A DNA stretch of 64,000 nt from positions 1 to 64,000 of the forward strand of contig NZ_JABETK010000002.1 in NCBI RefSeq assembly GCF_013240295.1. The letters run 5' to 3'. The stretch comes from Neoaquamicrobium sediminum (lineage in GTDB: Bacteria; Pseudomonadota; Alphaproteobacteria; Rhizobiales; Rhizobiaceae). The notes under the pieces are model-generated. The model did no database searches. It saw only the letters and a list, made by a program, of their open reading frames with translations, and had not been told where the DNA came from. This document shows positions 9,826 to 18,976 of the stretch, piece by piece (within the stretch, counting starts at the first letter, position 1; each line of letters starts with the position of its first letter). The position numbers and the translations under genes are program-made.

Positions 9826-10206
9826 CTACGGCTTCGCGGCGTCGATCCTGACCTTGTCAGGGTAGAAGGCGCCGTGGCTGGCTATGGCGGTCATCTCGTC
9901 GTAGGGCTCTTCGTAAACTCACAGGACATCGGCGGCTGCCGCGCCGTGGGCGCGGACGCTCCAGTAGGTCGCATCGCCCTTGAACGGACAATGCGTGGTC
10001 GTCGCGCTTTTCTCGAAATGCTCGAGATAGATATCCTCCAGGGGAAGATAGAGGACGGGCGGATAACTGCCTTCGCGCAGCTCGAGCGCCCGTTCGGATG
10101 ATGCGATCACCGTGTCGCCAAAGCGAACCGTTACCGTGCCCGTGTAGGGCTCGACAACGATCCGATGGTCCGGTCGACGCTGGAAACCGGGTGCGGGGTT
10201 GGGCAT
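9826..10206 (-). pseudogene. DUF427 domain protein interrupted by an in-frame TGA
   Basis: The frame encodes a 126-residue DUF427 (PF04248-type) protein. After residue 95 (GAAAADVL) a TGA (9919-9921) interrupts the frame. Translation continues in the same frame after it with the normal family ending (VYEEPYDEMTAIASHGAFYPDK) to a TAG at 9826. Family members usually have Trp at about the stop position, so a TGG to TGA change is the simplest explanation. Unlike the other broken genes here, this is a substitution and not an indel. No selenocysteine element is apparent. The protein is truncated unless the base call is wrong or readthrough occurs. Confidence 0.75.
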
Positions 10207-10275
10207 GGCTTGCTCCTTCGTCGCTTCTCAAAGCTGAAGGTAGGAATGCCAGCCGGGATGTGAAGGGCTAGCCGG

Positions 10276-11670
10276 CTAGCTGGCGCGCAACCCTTGCGTC
10301 GAGACCCATGCCTCGCAATCGTCGAGGGCCTTTTCCAGCCGGTCGAAAAGCTCTTCCAACTCGCTCTCCGTAATGATCATCGGCGGGCACAGCGCGATGG
10401 TGTCGCCGATCCCGCGCAGGATCGCACCATGCGCCTCGCAGAACCGCGCGCATTGCGCGCCGACGCCGGACTTGGCGTCGAAGCTGCGCCTGGTCGCCTT
10501 GTCGGCTACCAGCTCCACGCCGCCGACAAGCCCGCAATAGCGTGCTTCGCCGACCAGCGGATGGTCCGCCAGTTTGCGCATGCGCTTCTCGAAAACCGGA
10601 GCAAGCTTGCGGACGTGGCCGAGTATGTCGCGCCGCTGGTAAATCTCGATCGCCTTGACCCCCAGCGCGCAGCCGAGCGGATGGCCGCCATAGGTGAAGC
10701 CGTGGCCGAAGGTGCCGATCTTGGCCGAATGGTCCACATAGGCCTGATAGATGTCCTCCGGCACCATGACGGCGCCCAGCGGCGCATAGGCTGCCGTCAG
10801 CTGTTTGGCGGCCGAGATGGTCGTCGGCTTCATGCCGAGCGTCTGGCAACCCCACCAGTTGCCGGTACGTCCGAAACCGTTGATGACCTCGTCGTCGATC
10901 AGGATGATGTCGTGCTCGTCGAGCACTTCCTGAATGGCCGGATAGTAGCCGGCCGGCGGCACGATCACGCCGCCGGCGCCCATCACGGGTTCGGCGATCA
11001 TCGCCGCGATGGTGTCCGGCCCCTCGCGCTCGATGAGATCGCGCAGCGAGCCCACGATCCGCGCCACGAACTCGGCCTCGCTCTCGCCCTCCGCTCCGAA
11101 GCGATAGTAGTGCGGGCAGTCGGTATGCAGCACCCGGTCAACCGGAAGATCCCAGCCCATATGGTTATAGGGCAGGCCGGTCAGCGATGCCGACATGACG
11201 GTCACGCCATGGTAGGCTTTCATCCGCGAGATGATCTTCTTCTTGTCGGGCCTGCCGAGCGCGTTGTTCATGTACCAGGCAAGCTTCACCTGGGTGTCGT
11301 TGGCCTCCGATCCTGAGGAGGTGAAGAACACCTTGGAGATCGGCATCGGCGCGATCTCCTTCAGCTTCTCGGCGAGCTCGATCGCCGATTCCGTGCCCTT
11401 GGCACCGAACAGGTGATAGTAGGGAAGCGAACGGAGCTGCGCGGTGGCGGCCTCCACCATCTCCTCGTCGCCGAAGCCGAGGCCCGCGCACCACAGACCG
11501 GACATGCCTTCGATATAGGGCTTTCCCTGCGTGTCGTAGACGTAGACACCTTCGCCGCGCTCGATCACCAATGGCCCCATCTCACCGAGCTTGTGGATCG
11601 GCGTGTATGGATGCAGCACGGACGCAATGTCGCGTGCCTGAAGATTGGTGAGCGGGATCGGCTGGGTCAT
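10276..11670 (-). CDS. class-III pyridoxal-phosphate aminotransferase (omega-aminotransferase)
   Basis: 464-residue aspartate-aminotransferase-family enzyme of the class-III (omega) group. It has the GSEANDT motif, the DDEVINGFGRTG PLP-binding aspartate region and the Schiff-base lysine in ISAAKQL. Overall it resembles the putrescine/beta-alanine/taurine-pyruvate type, which uses an omega-amino group donor and pyruvate or 2-oxoglutarate. The donor cannot be read from sequence. A strong AAGGAGG box precedes two adjacent ATG codons; I take the second (11670) for spacing, and 11673 is equally possible. No catabolic partner is adjacent. Confidence 0.88.
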   Translation of the reverse strand: MTQPIPLTNLQARDIASVLHPYTPIHKLGEMGPLVIERGEGVYVYDTQGKPYIEGMSGLWCAGLGFGDEEMVEAATAQLRSLPYYHLFGAKGTESAIELAEKLKEIAPMPISKVFFTSSGSEANDTQVKLAWYMNNALGRPDKKKIISRMKAYHGVTVMSASLTGLPYNHMGWDLPVDRVLHTDCPHYYRFGAEGESEAEFVARIVGSLRDLIEREGPDTIAAMIAEPVMGAGGVIVPPAGYYPAIQEVLDEHDIILIDDEVINGFGRTGNWWGCQTLGMKPTTISAAKQLTAAYAPLGAVMVPEDIYQAYVDHSAKIGTFGHGFTYGGHPLGCALGVKAIEIYQRRDILGHVRKLAPVFEKRMRKLADHPLVGEARYCGLVGGVELVADKATRRSFDAKSGVGAQCARFCEAHGAILRGIGDTIALCPPMIITESELEELFDRLEKALDDCEAWVSTQGLRAS

Positions 11671-11778
11671 CATGGCCTCCTTGGTGGAGACCAAACCTAC
11701 CTGCTAACGGATGGTCGCGTAAGGTCGCGCGGAAGCTGGTTCACATCGCCGTGGATGCTGGACCATCCCGGCGATGTT

Positions 11779-12168
11779 TCAGGCGGCGGTCGCCCAGCAG
11801 TCCGCGAGGCTCGCATAGGCGGCCGCAATTCGTGCAATCGGCAGGTCGCTCTCGGATGCCGGGATGACACTGGCGCTTTCCCCGCTGCATGGCAGGTCGA
11901 TGATCGCGATCTCGCGGCCTTCGGCACTTTCGAGCGCGATCGCCGCCACCCAGTGGCCGACACCTTCCTTCTCGATCTTCATCTGGAACAGGAGCACGCC
12001 GCCGACGGCCTCGACCGTTTCGCGGATCGTCGTCTCGTACTGTTCCTCGCCGATCTCCTTGCGGCCGAGCTCCAGCTCGATCTCGACGGCTTCGAGCGAT
12101 GCTATGACGGCGGGCGGGGGAGGGGGCTGAAGGGGCGGAGGAGTAGTTTCCGCAACTGACATATTCAT
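11779..12168 (-). CDS. hypothetical protein with proline-rich N-terminus
   Basis: 129-residue protein with a Pro-rich start (PPPLQPPPPPA) followed by an acidic alpha/beta region; no signal peptide or membrane segment. I do not recognise the family. It sits upstream of the aminotransferase on the same strand with about 100 bases between, and divergent from the acyl-CoA synthetase. The coding frame is clean over the whole length, which supports it being real. Confidence 0.5.
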   Translation of the reverse strand: MNMSVAETTPPPLQPPPPPAVIASLEAVEIELELGRKEIGEEQYETTIRETVEAVGGVLLFQMKIEKEGVGHWVAAIALESAEGREIAIIDLPCSGESASVIPASESDLPIARIAAAYASLADCWATAA

Positions 12169-12418
12169 GGGACGCCTCTTACGACACTGAATCCCTTACC
12201 GCCCCGCATTAACGGTTCGGTCGCAAAGATGGCGGCTTTGTGGCGAACGGTCCGAGGATGCCCGGACGACCTTGGAATCGAGGGGTTGAAGCACCCTTCC
12301 GGTTTCCCGGATTTGCCGCCGCCAACCACATGCCAGGGTGAATTTCGAAGGCGGGAGACTGGACAAGCCGCGTGTTCCGGCGAAGACTGCCGACAGCCAA
12401 AAAAGGAGGAGGAACGCG

Positions 12419-14047
12419 ATGCATGGATTGATGCAGGATTGGCCGCTGCTCTGCCACAAGATACTGGACCACGCGGCAACGCAGCACGGCGCGCGCGAGA
12501 TCGTTTCGCGCTCGGTCGAGGGGCCGATCGTGCGCACGACCTATGCCGAGACACGCCAGCGCGCGCTGAAGGCGGCACAGCTTCTCGAACGCGAGGGCTT
12601 TGCCGCCGGAGACCGGATCGCCACGCTGGCCTGGAATACCGGGCGGCATCTGGAGGCCTGGTACGGCATCATGGGTGTTGGCGGTGTCTACCACACGCTC
12701 AATCCGAGGCTTTTCCCCGAACAGATCGCATGGATCATGAACCATGCCGAGGACAAGGCGCTGTTCGTCGACCTGACCTTCGTGCCGCTGGCCGAGAAGA
12801 TCGTCCCGCAGGTGCCGTCCGTGAAGCGCGTGATCGTCTTCACCGACAAGGCGAACATGCCGCAGACCTCACTCCCGAACGCGATAGCCTATGAGGAATG
12901 GCTAGCCGAAGCGGACGGCGACTTCCGCTGGAAGCAGCTTGAGGAAACGGCTGCCTGCGGCATGTGCTATACGTCGGGCACCACCGGCGATCCGAAGGGC
13001 GTGGTCTATTCCCATCGCTCGAACGTGCTTCACGCCATGATCGCCCTTGTGCCTGATGCGATGGGGCTTTCCTCGCGCGATACGGTGCTGCCGGTGGTGC
13101 CTATGTTCCACGCCAATGCGTGGGGGCTTGCACAGAGCGGACCCATGTGCGGGGCAAAGCTCGTCATGCCCGGCGGGCGCATGGACGGCGAGGCGATTTA
13201 CGAACTGCTGGACACTGAGAAGGTGACCTTCACCGCCGCGGTGCCGACCGTGTGGTTGATGCTGCTGCAGCATCTGGAGGAAACCGGCAAGAAGCTGCCA
13301 CATCTGAAGAAAGTAGTGATCGGCGGCTCTGCCTGCCCGCGCGCCATGACCAAGAAGTTCCAGGAGAACTACGACGTCGAGGTCATCCACGCATGGGGCA
13401 TGACCGAAATGTCTCCACTCGGCACGCTGGCGACGATCAAGCCGGAATATCTGGAACTGGAAGGCGACGCCAAGCTCGACATACAGCAGAAGCAGGGTTT
13501 CGCGCCCTTCGGCGTGGAGATGAAGGTCACCGACGACGAAAACCATGACCAGCCGTGGGATGGAAAGACTTTCGGCAGGCTCAAGGTGCGCGGCCCGGCG
13601 GTGGCGCGCGCCTATTACGGCGGCGCCGGCACCGAGCAGTTCGATGATGAAGGCTGGTTCGACACGGGCGATGTCGCCCACATCGATCCGCAGGGCTACA
13701 TGCAGATCACCGACCGGGCCAAGGACGTGATCAAGTCCGGCGGTGAGTGGATCTCGACCATCGATCTGGAAAACCTTGCGGTCGGGCATCCTGACGTCGC
13801 TGAGGCCGCTGTTATCGGTATCGCGCATCCGAAATGGGATGAACGGCCTTTGCTGGTCGTCGTGCGCAAGCCGGGCAAGGAGCCATCCAAGGACGAGCTA
13901 CTCGGCTTCATGGAAGGGAAGATCGCAAAATGGTGGATGCCGGACGACGTGGTCTTCGTTGACGAGATTCCCCATACCGCCACCGGCAAGATCCAGAAGA
14001 CGACGCTGCGCAAGCAGTTCGAAACCTACGAGCTGCCGACAGCCTGA
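12419..14047 (+). CDS. fatty-acid/acyl-CoA synthetase (AMP-forming)
   Basis: 542-residue ANL-superfamily ligase that activates a carboxylic acid via acyl-AMP to acyl-CoA. The P-loop-like motif [16 protein letters not shown] (about residues 182-197), the [11 protein letters not shown]5 motif, the [10 protein letters not shown]7 motif, the [16 protein letters not shown]8 motif and the C-terminal catalytic lysine (TATGKIQK) are all present. It resembles rhizobial medium/long-chain acyl-CoA synthetases. The start at 12419 has an excellent AAAAGGAGGAGG box just upstream; the in-frame ATG at 12338 lacks one. Confidence 0.93.
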   Translation: MHGLMQDWPLLCHKILDHAATQHGAREIVSRSVEGPIVRTTYAETRQRALKAAQLLEREGFAAGDRIATLAWNTGRHLEAWYGIMGVGGVYHTLNPRLFPEQIAWIMNHAEDKALFVDLTFVPLAEKIVPQVPSVKRVIVFTDKANMPQTSLPNAIAYEEWLAEADGDFRWKQLEETAACGMCYTSGTTGDPKGVVYSHRSNVLHAMIALVPDAMGLSSRDTVLPVVPMFHANAWGLAQSGPMCGAKLVMPGGRMDGEAIYELLDTEKVTFTAAVPTVWLMLLQHLEETGKKLPHLKKVVIGGSACPRAMTKKFQENYDVEVIHAWGMTEMSPLGTLATIKPEYLELEGDAKLDIQQKQGFAPFGVEMKVTDDENHDQPWDGKTFGRLKVRGPAVARAYYGGAGTEQFDDEGWFDTGDVAHIDPQGYMQITDRAKDVIKSGGEWISTIDLENLAVGHPDVAEAAVIGIAHPKWDERPLLVVVRKPGKEPSKDELLGFMEGKIAKWWMPDDVVFVDEIPHTATGKIQKTTLRKQFETYELPTA

Positions 14048-14065
14048 GGCCTTCGCCCGCAAACC

Positions 14066-14740
14066 TTACCCCGCTGCCGTGTTATCTTCGACCGGCAGCG
14101 GGAACCATGACAGGAAGCATTCGAAAGCCCCACGGTCGCCGGTGAGCTCAACATCCTTGCTGGCAAGGGCACGATCCAGATCGGTATTGTTGGCAAGCAG
14201 CGAGTCCAGTGTCGAGGCCTCGGTTACCACCTCGGCGTCGGCATTGCCGTCGTGCCGATGCGCTGCGACTTCGAATTCTCCGTTACTTACCCGAACGCTG
14301 AACGGCACACCGTCGAGAACGAGCGAGAGCCGTAACGCCGCGTCGCCCGCAATCGTCGGGTCGAACAGTGTTCGGAGCGACAGCACCACCGACGCCGCGC
14401 TGATCGGCCTGCCCTGTGGCAGGGCAGGCGACTGTGCGCCCCACCGCCCGAGCTCGACCAAGACCGGCTCCAGCGCGCGACCCCAAGGGGTAAGTTCGTA
14501 GACGGATGATGCTGCCGGCGGCGGGAGACGGCGCCGGGTGATGATCCCTGCCACCTCCAGGTCTTCCAGCCGCTGTGTCAGGATGTTGGGCGTGATCGTG
14601 CGCAGGTCGGCCTTCAGGTCAGAGAAGCGCTTCGGCCCGAACATCAGCTCGCGAACCACCAGCAAAGCCCAGCGCTCGCCGATCAGATCCAGTGCAAACG
14701 CTGCGGCGCAGCCATCGTCGTAACTCCGTTTTCCAGCCAT
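14066..14740 (-). CDS. HxlR-family winged-helix transcriptional regulator
   Basis: 224-residue regulator. Residues about 10-105 form the HxlR/MarR-like winged helix (CAAAFALDLIGERWALLVVRELMFGPKRFSDLKADL), with the conserved Cys near the N-terminus. The C-terminal 110 residues resemble the SCP2-like ligand domain seen in longer HxlR proteins. It is divergent from the MFS exporter gene across a short AT-rich intergenic region, the usual layout for a local repressor/activator of an efflux pump. The ligand is unknown. The start is at the MAGKRSYDDGC methionine. Confidence 0.88.
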   Translation of the reverse strand: MAGKRSYDDGCAAAFALDLIGERWALLVVRELMFGPKRFSDLKADLRTITPNILTQRLEDLEVAGIITRRRLPPPAASSVYELTPWGRALEPVLVELGRWGAQSPALPQGRPISAASVVLSLRTLFDPTIAGDAALRLSLVLDGVPFSVRVSNGEFEVAAHRHDGNADAEVVTEASTLDSLLANNTDLDRALASKDVELTGDRGAFECFLSWFPLPVEDNTAAG

Positions 14741-14882
14741 ATGTCTCTTTTTCGTATTCGTCAGTAGCAAAATAATACCATCAGATTATAATAGCATACT
14801 ACGTTATCCGGCCCACATGAAGCCGAGAAACGAAAAGGCAAAACCTCAGCCGTCTCGCGGCGTTGGAAAACCGGAGCCATTC
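14741..14882. promoter_or_regulatory. divergent AT-rich promoter/operator region between hxlR-type gene and MFS gene
   Basis: The stretch 14755-14805 is much richer in A+T than its surroundings and contains an imperfect inverted arrangement (GTAGCAAAATAAT facing ATAATAGCATACTAC). By position it should hold both divergent promoters and the operator of the HxlR-type regulator. The exact boxes are inference. Confidence 0.4.
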
Positions 14883-16449
14883 ATGACGACCACCGCGGCA
14901 ATGCAATCAACCGCGACACCCCGCGCAACCGTCAAGGAATGGACGGGGCTGGCGGTGCTTGCGCTTCCCTGCATCCTCTATTCCATGGACCTGACGGTGC
15001 TGAACCTGGCGGTTCCAAAACTCACCGCCGATCTCGGCCCGAGCGCGGTCGAACTTCTCTGGATCGTCGACATCTACGGTTTCGTGCTGGCTGGCGCGCT
15101 GCTTTCCATGGGCGTTCTCGGAGACCGCGTCGGGCGTCGGCGTCTGCTGATGATAGGTGCTGCCGCATTCGGTCTTGCATCGATCGCCGCTGCGTTCTCG
15201 ACCACAGTATGGATGCTGATCGCGGCCCGGGCGCTTTTAGGGCTGGCTGCGGCAACCCTTGCGCCTTCGACCCTGTCGCTTGTGACAAACATGTTTCGCG
15301 ATCCCGCGCAGCGCACCTTTGCGATCGGTGTCTGGATCGCAAGCTTTTCGTCGGGCGCCGCGATCGGGCCGGTGCTGGGCGGCGTGGTGCTTGAATATTA
15401 CTGGTGGGGCGCCGTTTTCCTGCTCAACGTGCCGATCATGGTGCTGTTGCTGGCGGTGGGGCCGTGGCTGCTTCCCGAAGCACGTGAAGCCGATGCGCCC
15501 TGGCCGGACTTCGTGAGCGCCGCCTTGTCGATAGTGGCCGTCCTGTCACTGGTCTATGGAATCAAGCTCTTTGCACATTCCGGTCCCAGCCTCGCCGTCG
15601 GTGCGGCGTTGGTTGTGGGCGTGCTGGTGGCGGCCCTCTTCGTGCGTCGGCAGAAACGTCTGGCCGATCCACTCATCGACCTGGCACTCTTCCGGCGACC
15701 GGCATTCAGCACGGCGCTGACGGTCAACATCTTCGGCTTCTTTATCGCTTTCGGCTCGTTTCTGCTGATCGCGCAATATCTCCAGCTCGCATTGGGCCTT
15801 TCCCCCTTGGAGGCGGGGCTGTGGTCGGCGCCTTCCGGCATCACCTTCGTGGTCGGCGCGCTGCTCACGCCGCTGATGACTCGCCTTGTCGCCCCGCAGA
15901 GGCTGGTTGCCCTGGCCTTGACGGTTGCTGCGGGGGCTTCCTGATGCTCGGCATCGGCGACGATCCGGACCTCGCGCGGGTCGTTGCGGGCTATGTCATC
16001 TTTCGTTCGGTCTAGCGCCCGTGTTCACGCTGACGACCGACCTGATCGTCTCGGCTGCCCCGCCGGAGCGTGCAGGCTCGGCCGCCGGCATTGCCGAAAC
16101 CAGCACGGAGCTTGGCGGCGCGCTGGGTATCGCACTTCTGGGTAGCCTCGCTTCAGCGCTCTATCGACTAGACCTGAAGAGCAGCATTCAAGGTGTCGTT
16201 TCCGACACCGCGCTAGCCGAAGCAGGCGAAGCGCTTGGTCGCGTGTCTTCGCTTGCGGCGGAATTGCCGACCGCGCAGGGCGCTGCTCTGGTCGCGGCTG
16301 CGCAGTCTGCTTTCGGCAACGGCTTCCAGATGGCGGCACTGGCGAGCGCTGCCATCGCTCTTGGGACGGCTGCCGCCACGTTTCTGGTCATCGGACGGCA
16401 GTCAACTCCCGGAGGAGGTCCCTTTGACGCTCCGATAGCAAGCCGGTAA
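14883..16449 (+). CDS. MFS drug exporter, DHA2 (EmrB/QacA) type, with two frameshifts
   Basis: Inner-membrane H+-coupled exporter of the 14-helix DHA2 family, readable across three frames. Frame 1 runs from MTTTAAMQS to about 15932 with the motif-A region (GVLGDRVGRRRLL) and motif C (GAAIGPVLGG). The middle part (GFLMLGIGDDPDLARVVAGYVIFRS) lies in a second frame, and the rest (GLAPVFTLTTDL...) in a third up to 16449. One added G at the G-run 15932-15936 and one added G at 16009-16010 restore a single frame of about 520 residues. Substrate unknown; adjacent to and divergent from an HxlR regulator, suggesting inducible export of a small toxic compound. Confidence 0.8.
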
Positions 16450-16517
16450 GAGGCTCGAACAGTCTCAGGCATGGCAAGGCACGGATGGCGACAGGACCGG
16501 AACGGCGGGTTTCGCCG

Positions 16518-17309
16518 ATGGCGCAGCGAGCGAGGAGGATTGCCGGCTTTTCGCTCGTGCTTTTGATCGTTGCCGGTGTCGGCCATCGTTACGGGATGGT
16601 CGAGACCGTCGCGTATTTCTGGATTCTGGCGCTTGTGGCCGGACTGGCACTCCTGGCGCTGGGGCTGGCCGCCGGCGGTTTCTGGCGGCTTTGGCTGTAT
16701 GGCGAAAAGGCCGGCAAAGCGTCGCTTGCCGCAACCCTTCTCGCGGTGATCGTGCTCGCACCCTACGCGGCCGGCGCTTATTTCGTACTGCGCTACCCCG
16801 TGCTGAACGACATCTCGACCGACCTCGTCGAGCCACCGCAGTTCGTTCTTGCTCCTGCGCGCCGCAGCGGGGCCATGAACGCCATCGTGCCGATCACGCG
16901 CGAGGCCGCCGCGTTGCAGACCGAACATTATCCGGATTTGAGCGGGCGCCGTTACGACGCCTCGATGAGCAGGGTCATGAATGCCGCCGCGGCGGTGATT
17001 GCCGCGCGAGGCTGGAAACCCTATGCGCGCTTGCCTCTGGAGGCCGAGCACGGGGAAGTTTCCATCGAACTGGAAGCGCTGACGCTGCTGGTCCGCTTCC
17101 CGGCCGATGCGGTGCTGCGACTGACGGACGAGGGCGCGTCGACCTTCGTCGACATGCGCCTGAACACCCGCTACGCCAAGCACGACCTTGGCGACAATGC
17201 ACGGCGCATCCGCGCCTTCATGTCCGACCTGGACGCCGAGTTCGCGCGGCAGTCGCTGGAGATCATCGATATCCCGGCCTCAGACGAGGAAGAAGACCCG
17301 GTCGATTGA
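16518..17309 (+). CDS. DUF1499 family membrane protein
   Basis: 263-residue protein with three predicted N-terminal membrane helices (about residues 10-100) followed by a DUF1499 domain, recognisable from DISTDLVEPPQF and the DMRLNTRYAKHDLGDNARRIRAFMSDLD segment near the C-terminus. Function unknown. The start is set at MAQRARRIAG; the ATG at 16485 is an alternative. Its last 30 bases overlap the end of the convergent MBL-hydrolase gene. Confidence 0.82.
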   Translation: MAQRARRIAGFSLVLLIVAGVGHRYGMVETVAYFWILALVAGLALLALGLAAGGFWRLWLYGEKAGKASLAATLLAVIVLAPYAAGAYFVLRYPVLNDISTDLVEPPQFVLAPARRSGAMNAIVPITREAAALQTEHYPDLSGRRYDASMSRVMNAAAAVIAARGWKPYARLPLEAEHGEVSIELEALTLLVRFPADAVLRLTDEGASTFVDMRLNTRYAKHDLGDNARRIRAFMSDLDAEFARQSLEIIDIPASDEEEDPVD

Positions 17310-18185
17310 CGGCTCACCTTCGGACGCCGCGATGCCTCGGCCGACAAGGTCCTCCAGATGTGCGAGCACTGACAAGCCGGCTGCGCCGTAGAGGCGCGGA
17401 TCGGTGTCTCGGTAAATGGCTGCGACCATCTCGGGAATGGTGCGGTCGCCGCGGCGAAGCCGCTCGATGATGGCCCGCTCACGCATCTTGCGATGCGCCT
17501 TCAGTCCCCGCATGAAGGCGGCAGGCTGGGTCACCGGCCCGCCATGGCCAGGCAGGAACAGTCGATCGTCGCGGCCCAGAAGGCGGTCTAGCGAAGCCAT
17601 GTAATCGGACATCGCCCCATCGGGCGGCGCCACGATGGATGTCGACCAGGCCATCACATGATCGGCCGAAAACAACATGCCCGTTCCCTCCAATGCGAAG
17701 GAAACGTGGTTGGCGGTGTGGCCGGGCGTATGGATTGCGCGCAGCGCCCAGCCGTCACCCTCGACCAGTTCGTCATCGGCCAGTGTGACATCCGGCATGA
17801 AATCCGTGTCGCCGCTGGCGTCCAGCGGATTGATCTCGCCGATGCGCAGCGGCCTTGCCGGCCGATGCGGTCCTTCGGCCAGCACGGTCGCGCCGGTTCG
17901 CTCCGCCAGCTTCCGGGTCAGCGGCGAATGATCGACGTGGGTGTGGCTGACGAAGATATGACTCACCGGCCTGCCTGCAATCGCCCGTATGAGAGCACCG
18001 AAATGCGCGTCGTCTTCCGGACCCGGATCGATGACCGCCAGTGTGTCTCGTCCAACCAGATAGCTGTTGGTGCCGTGAAAGGTGAAGGCGCTCGGATTGT
18101 TGACCGTGATTCGCGCCACATCGGGCGCGACCTCGACCGCCTCGCCATAGGCGGGTTCGAACTTTGTATCGAAATCGAGTGCCAT
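17280..18185 (-). CDS. metallo-beta-lactamase-fold hydrolase (LACTB2-like)
   Basis: 301-residue metal-dependent hydrolase. The HxHxDH metal motif is HTHVDH, with further ligands in IHTPGHT, the Asp of SADHVM and the His of LPGHGGP. A C-terminal winged-helix-like tail (about the last 80 residues) places it in the LACTB2/glyoxalase-II-like subgroup. Substrate unknown. The start is the MALDFDTKF methionine (18183-18185), not the longer in-frame extension. It is convergent with DUF1499, overlapping by 30 bases, and divergent from bioY. Confidence 0.88.
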   Translation of the reverse strand: MALDFDTKFEPAYGEAVEVAPDVARITVNNPSAFTFHGTNSYLVGRDTLAVIDPGPEDDAHFGALIRAIAGRPVSHIFVSHTHVDHSPLTRKLAERTGATVLAEGPHRPARPLRIGEINPLDASGDTDFMPDVTLADDELVEGDGWALRAIHTPGHTANHVSFALEGTGMLFSADHVMAWSTSIVAPPDGAMSDYMASLDRLLGRDDRLFLPGHGGPVTQPAAFMRGLKAHRKMRERAIIERLRRGDRTIPEMVAAIYRDTDPRLYGAAGLSVLAHLEDLVGRGIAASEGEPSIDRVFFLV

Positions 18186-18308
18186 GGAGAGGTGCCGTAG
18201 CGATGTGGAAAGGGCAGGCGAAACGAGTTGCCGCATATCATGGAAGACCATATAGGGGAACCATCGCACCGGGCAGCCTTGCCCGCCGACACTCTGATGG
18301 AGAACGAC

Positions 18309-18900
18309 ATGTCCGCCGCAATCCTGTCTCGTCCGCTGGTTTCGCTCGCATTGCCCGAAAAGGGCGTTGCGCGTTATGCCGTGCTCGCCTTCCTGGCAGT
18401 CGCCGGCACGCTGCTGCTCACCCTGTCGGCCAAGACCAAGGTGGTGCTCGGCCCGGTCGACATGTCGCTGCAGACGCTTGCCGTGCTCGGCATTGCCGCA
18501 AACCTTCGGGCTCCGGCTCGGCGTTGCGACGCTGCTGCTCTACATGGCCGAGGGCGCCATGGGCTTCCCCGTCTTCCAGTCGACCCCCGAGAAGGGAATC
18601 GGCATCGCCTACATGATGGGCACCACCGGCGGCTTCCTCGCCGGCTTCGTCGTCATGGCGGCAATCGTCGGCTGGGCCGCCGATCGCGGCTGGGATCGCA
18701 ACCCATTCAAGCTCTTCGGCGCCATGCTTGCTGCCGAGATCGTCATGATGGCGATGGGCTTAGCCTGGCTCGCCGGTATCATCGGCGCTTCGGCATCCTG
18801 GCAGTTCGGCGTTGCGCCATTCATCCTGCCGGACCTCATCAAGGTTGCGCTCGCCGCGGCAATCGTGCCGGCCGTATGGGCGCTGTTTGCCCGCCGCTAA
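18309..18900 (+). CDS. bioY: biotin transporter BioY (frameshifted)
   Basis: S-component of the ECF-type biotin uptake system; integral membrane protein with about six helices. The N-terminal part (VLGPVDMSLQTLAVLGIA) ends in one frame, and the rest, with the family motifs (YMAEGAMGFPVF, GTTGGFLAGF, PDLIKVALAA), continues in another. Deleting one A in the AAA at 18500-18502 joins them (IAATFGLRLGVATLLLYMAEG), giving about 196 residues. No bioM/bioN ATPase or transmembrane gene is adjacent, so it is either solitary BioY or uses a shared ECF module elsewhere. Confidence 0.83.
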
Positions 18901-18927
18901 AGGCGCTTGAGACACCCCAAGAAAAAA

Positions 18928-18955
18928 GAAGGGCCGGTCGATCGACCGGCCCTTC
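18928..18955. terminator. bidirectional terminator, perfect 28-bp palindrome
   Basis: A perfect palindrome with arm GAAGGGCCGGTCGA, preceded by an A-run (AAAAAAG) and followed by TTC and CGTTT. It lies between the convergent bioY and DegT-aminotransferase genes and suits rho-independent termination in both directions. Confidence 0.85.
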
Positions 18956-18976
18956 TGCGTTTAGCTGTGTTCGGTC

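Noticed and set aside
9919..9921. TGA as selenocysteine in the DUF427 gene
   Set aside because: No SECIS-like hairpin or selenocysteine machinery is visible, the family has Trp and not Cys there, and a substitution or base error is simpler.
14883..16449. Two separate MFS half-transporters
   Set aside because: The halves are joined by a third short frame containing the missing helix, and two one-base repairs at G runs give one normal-length protein.
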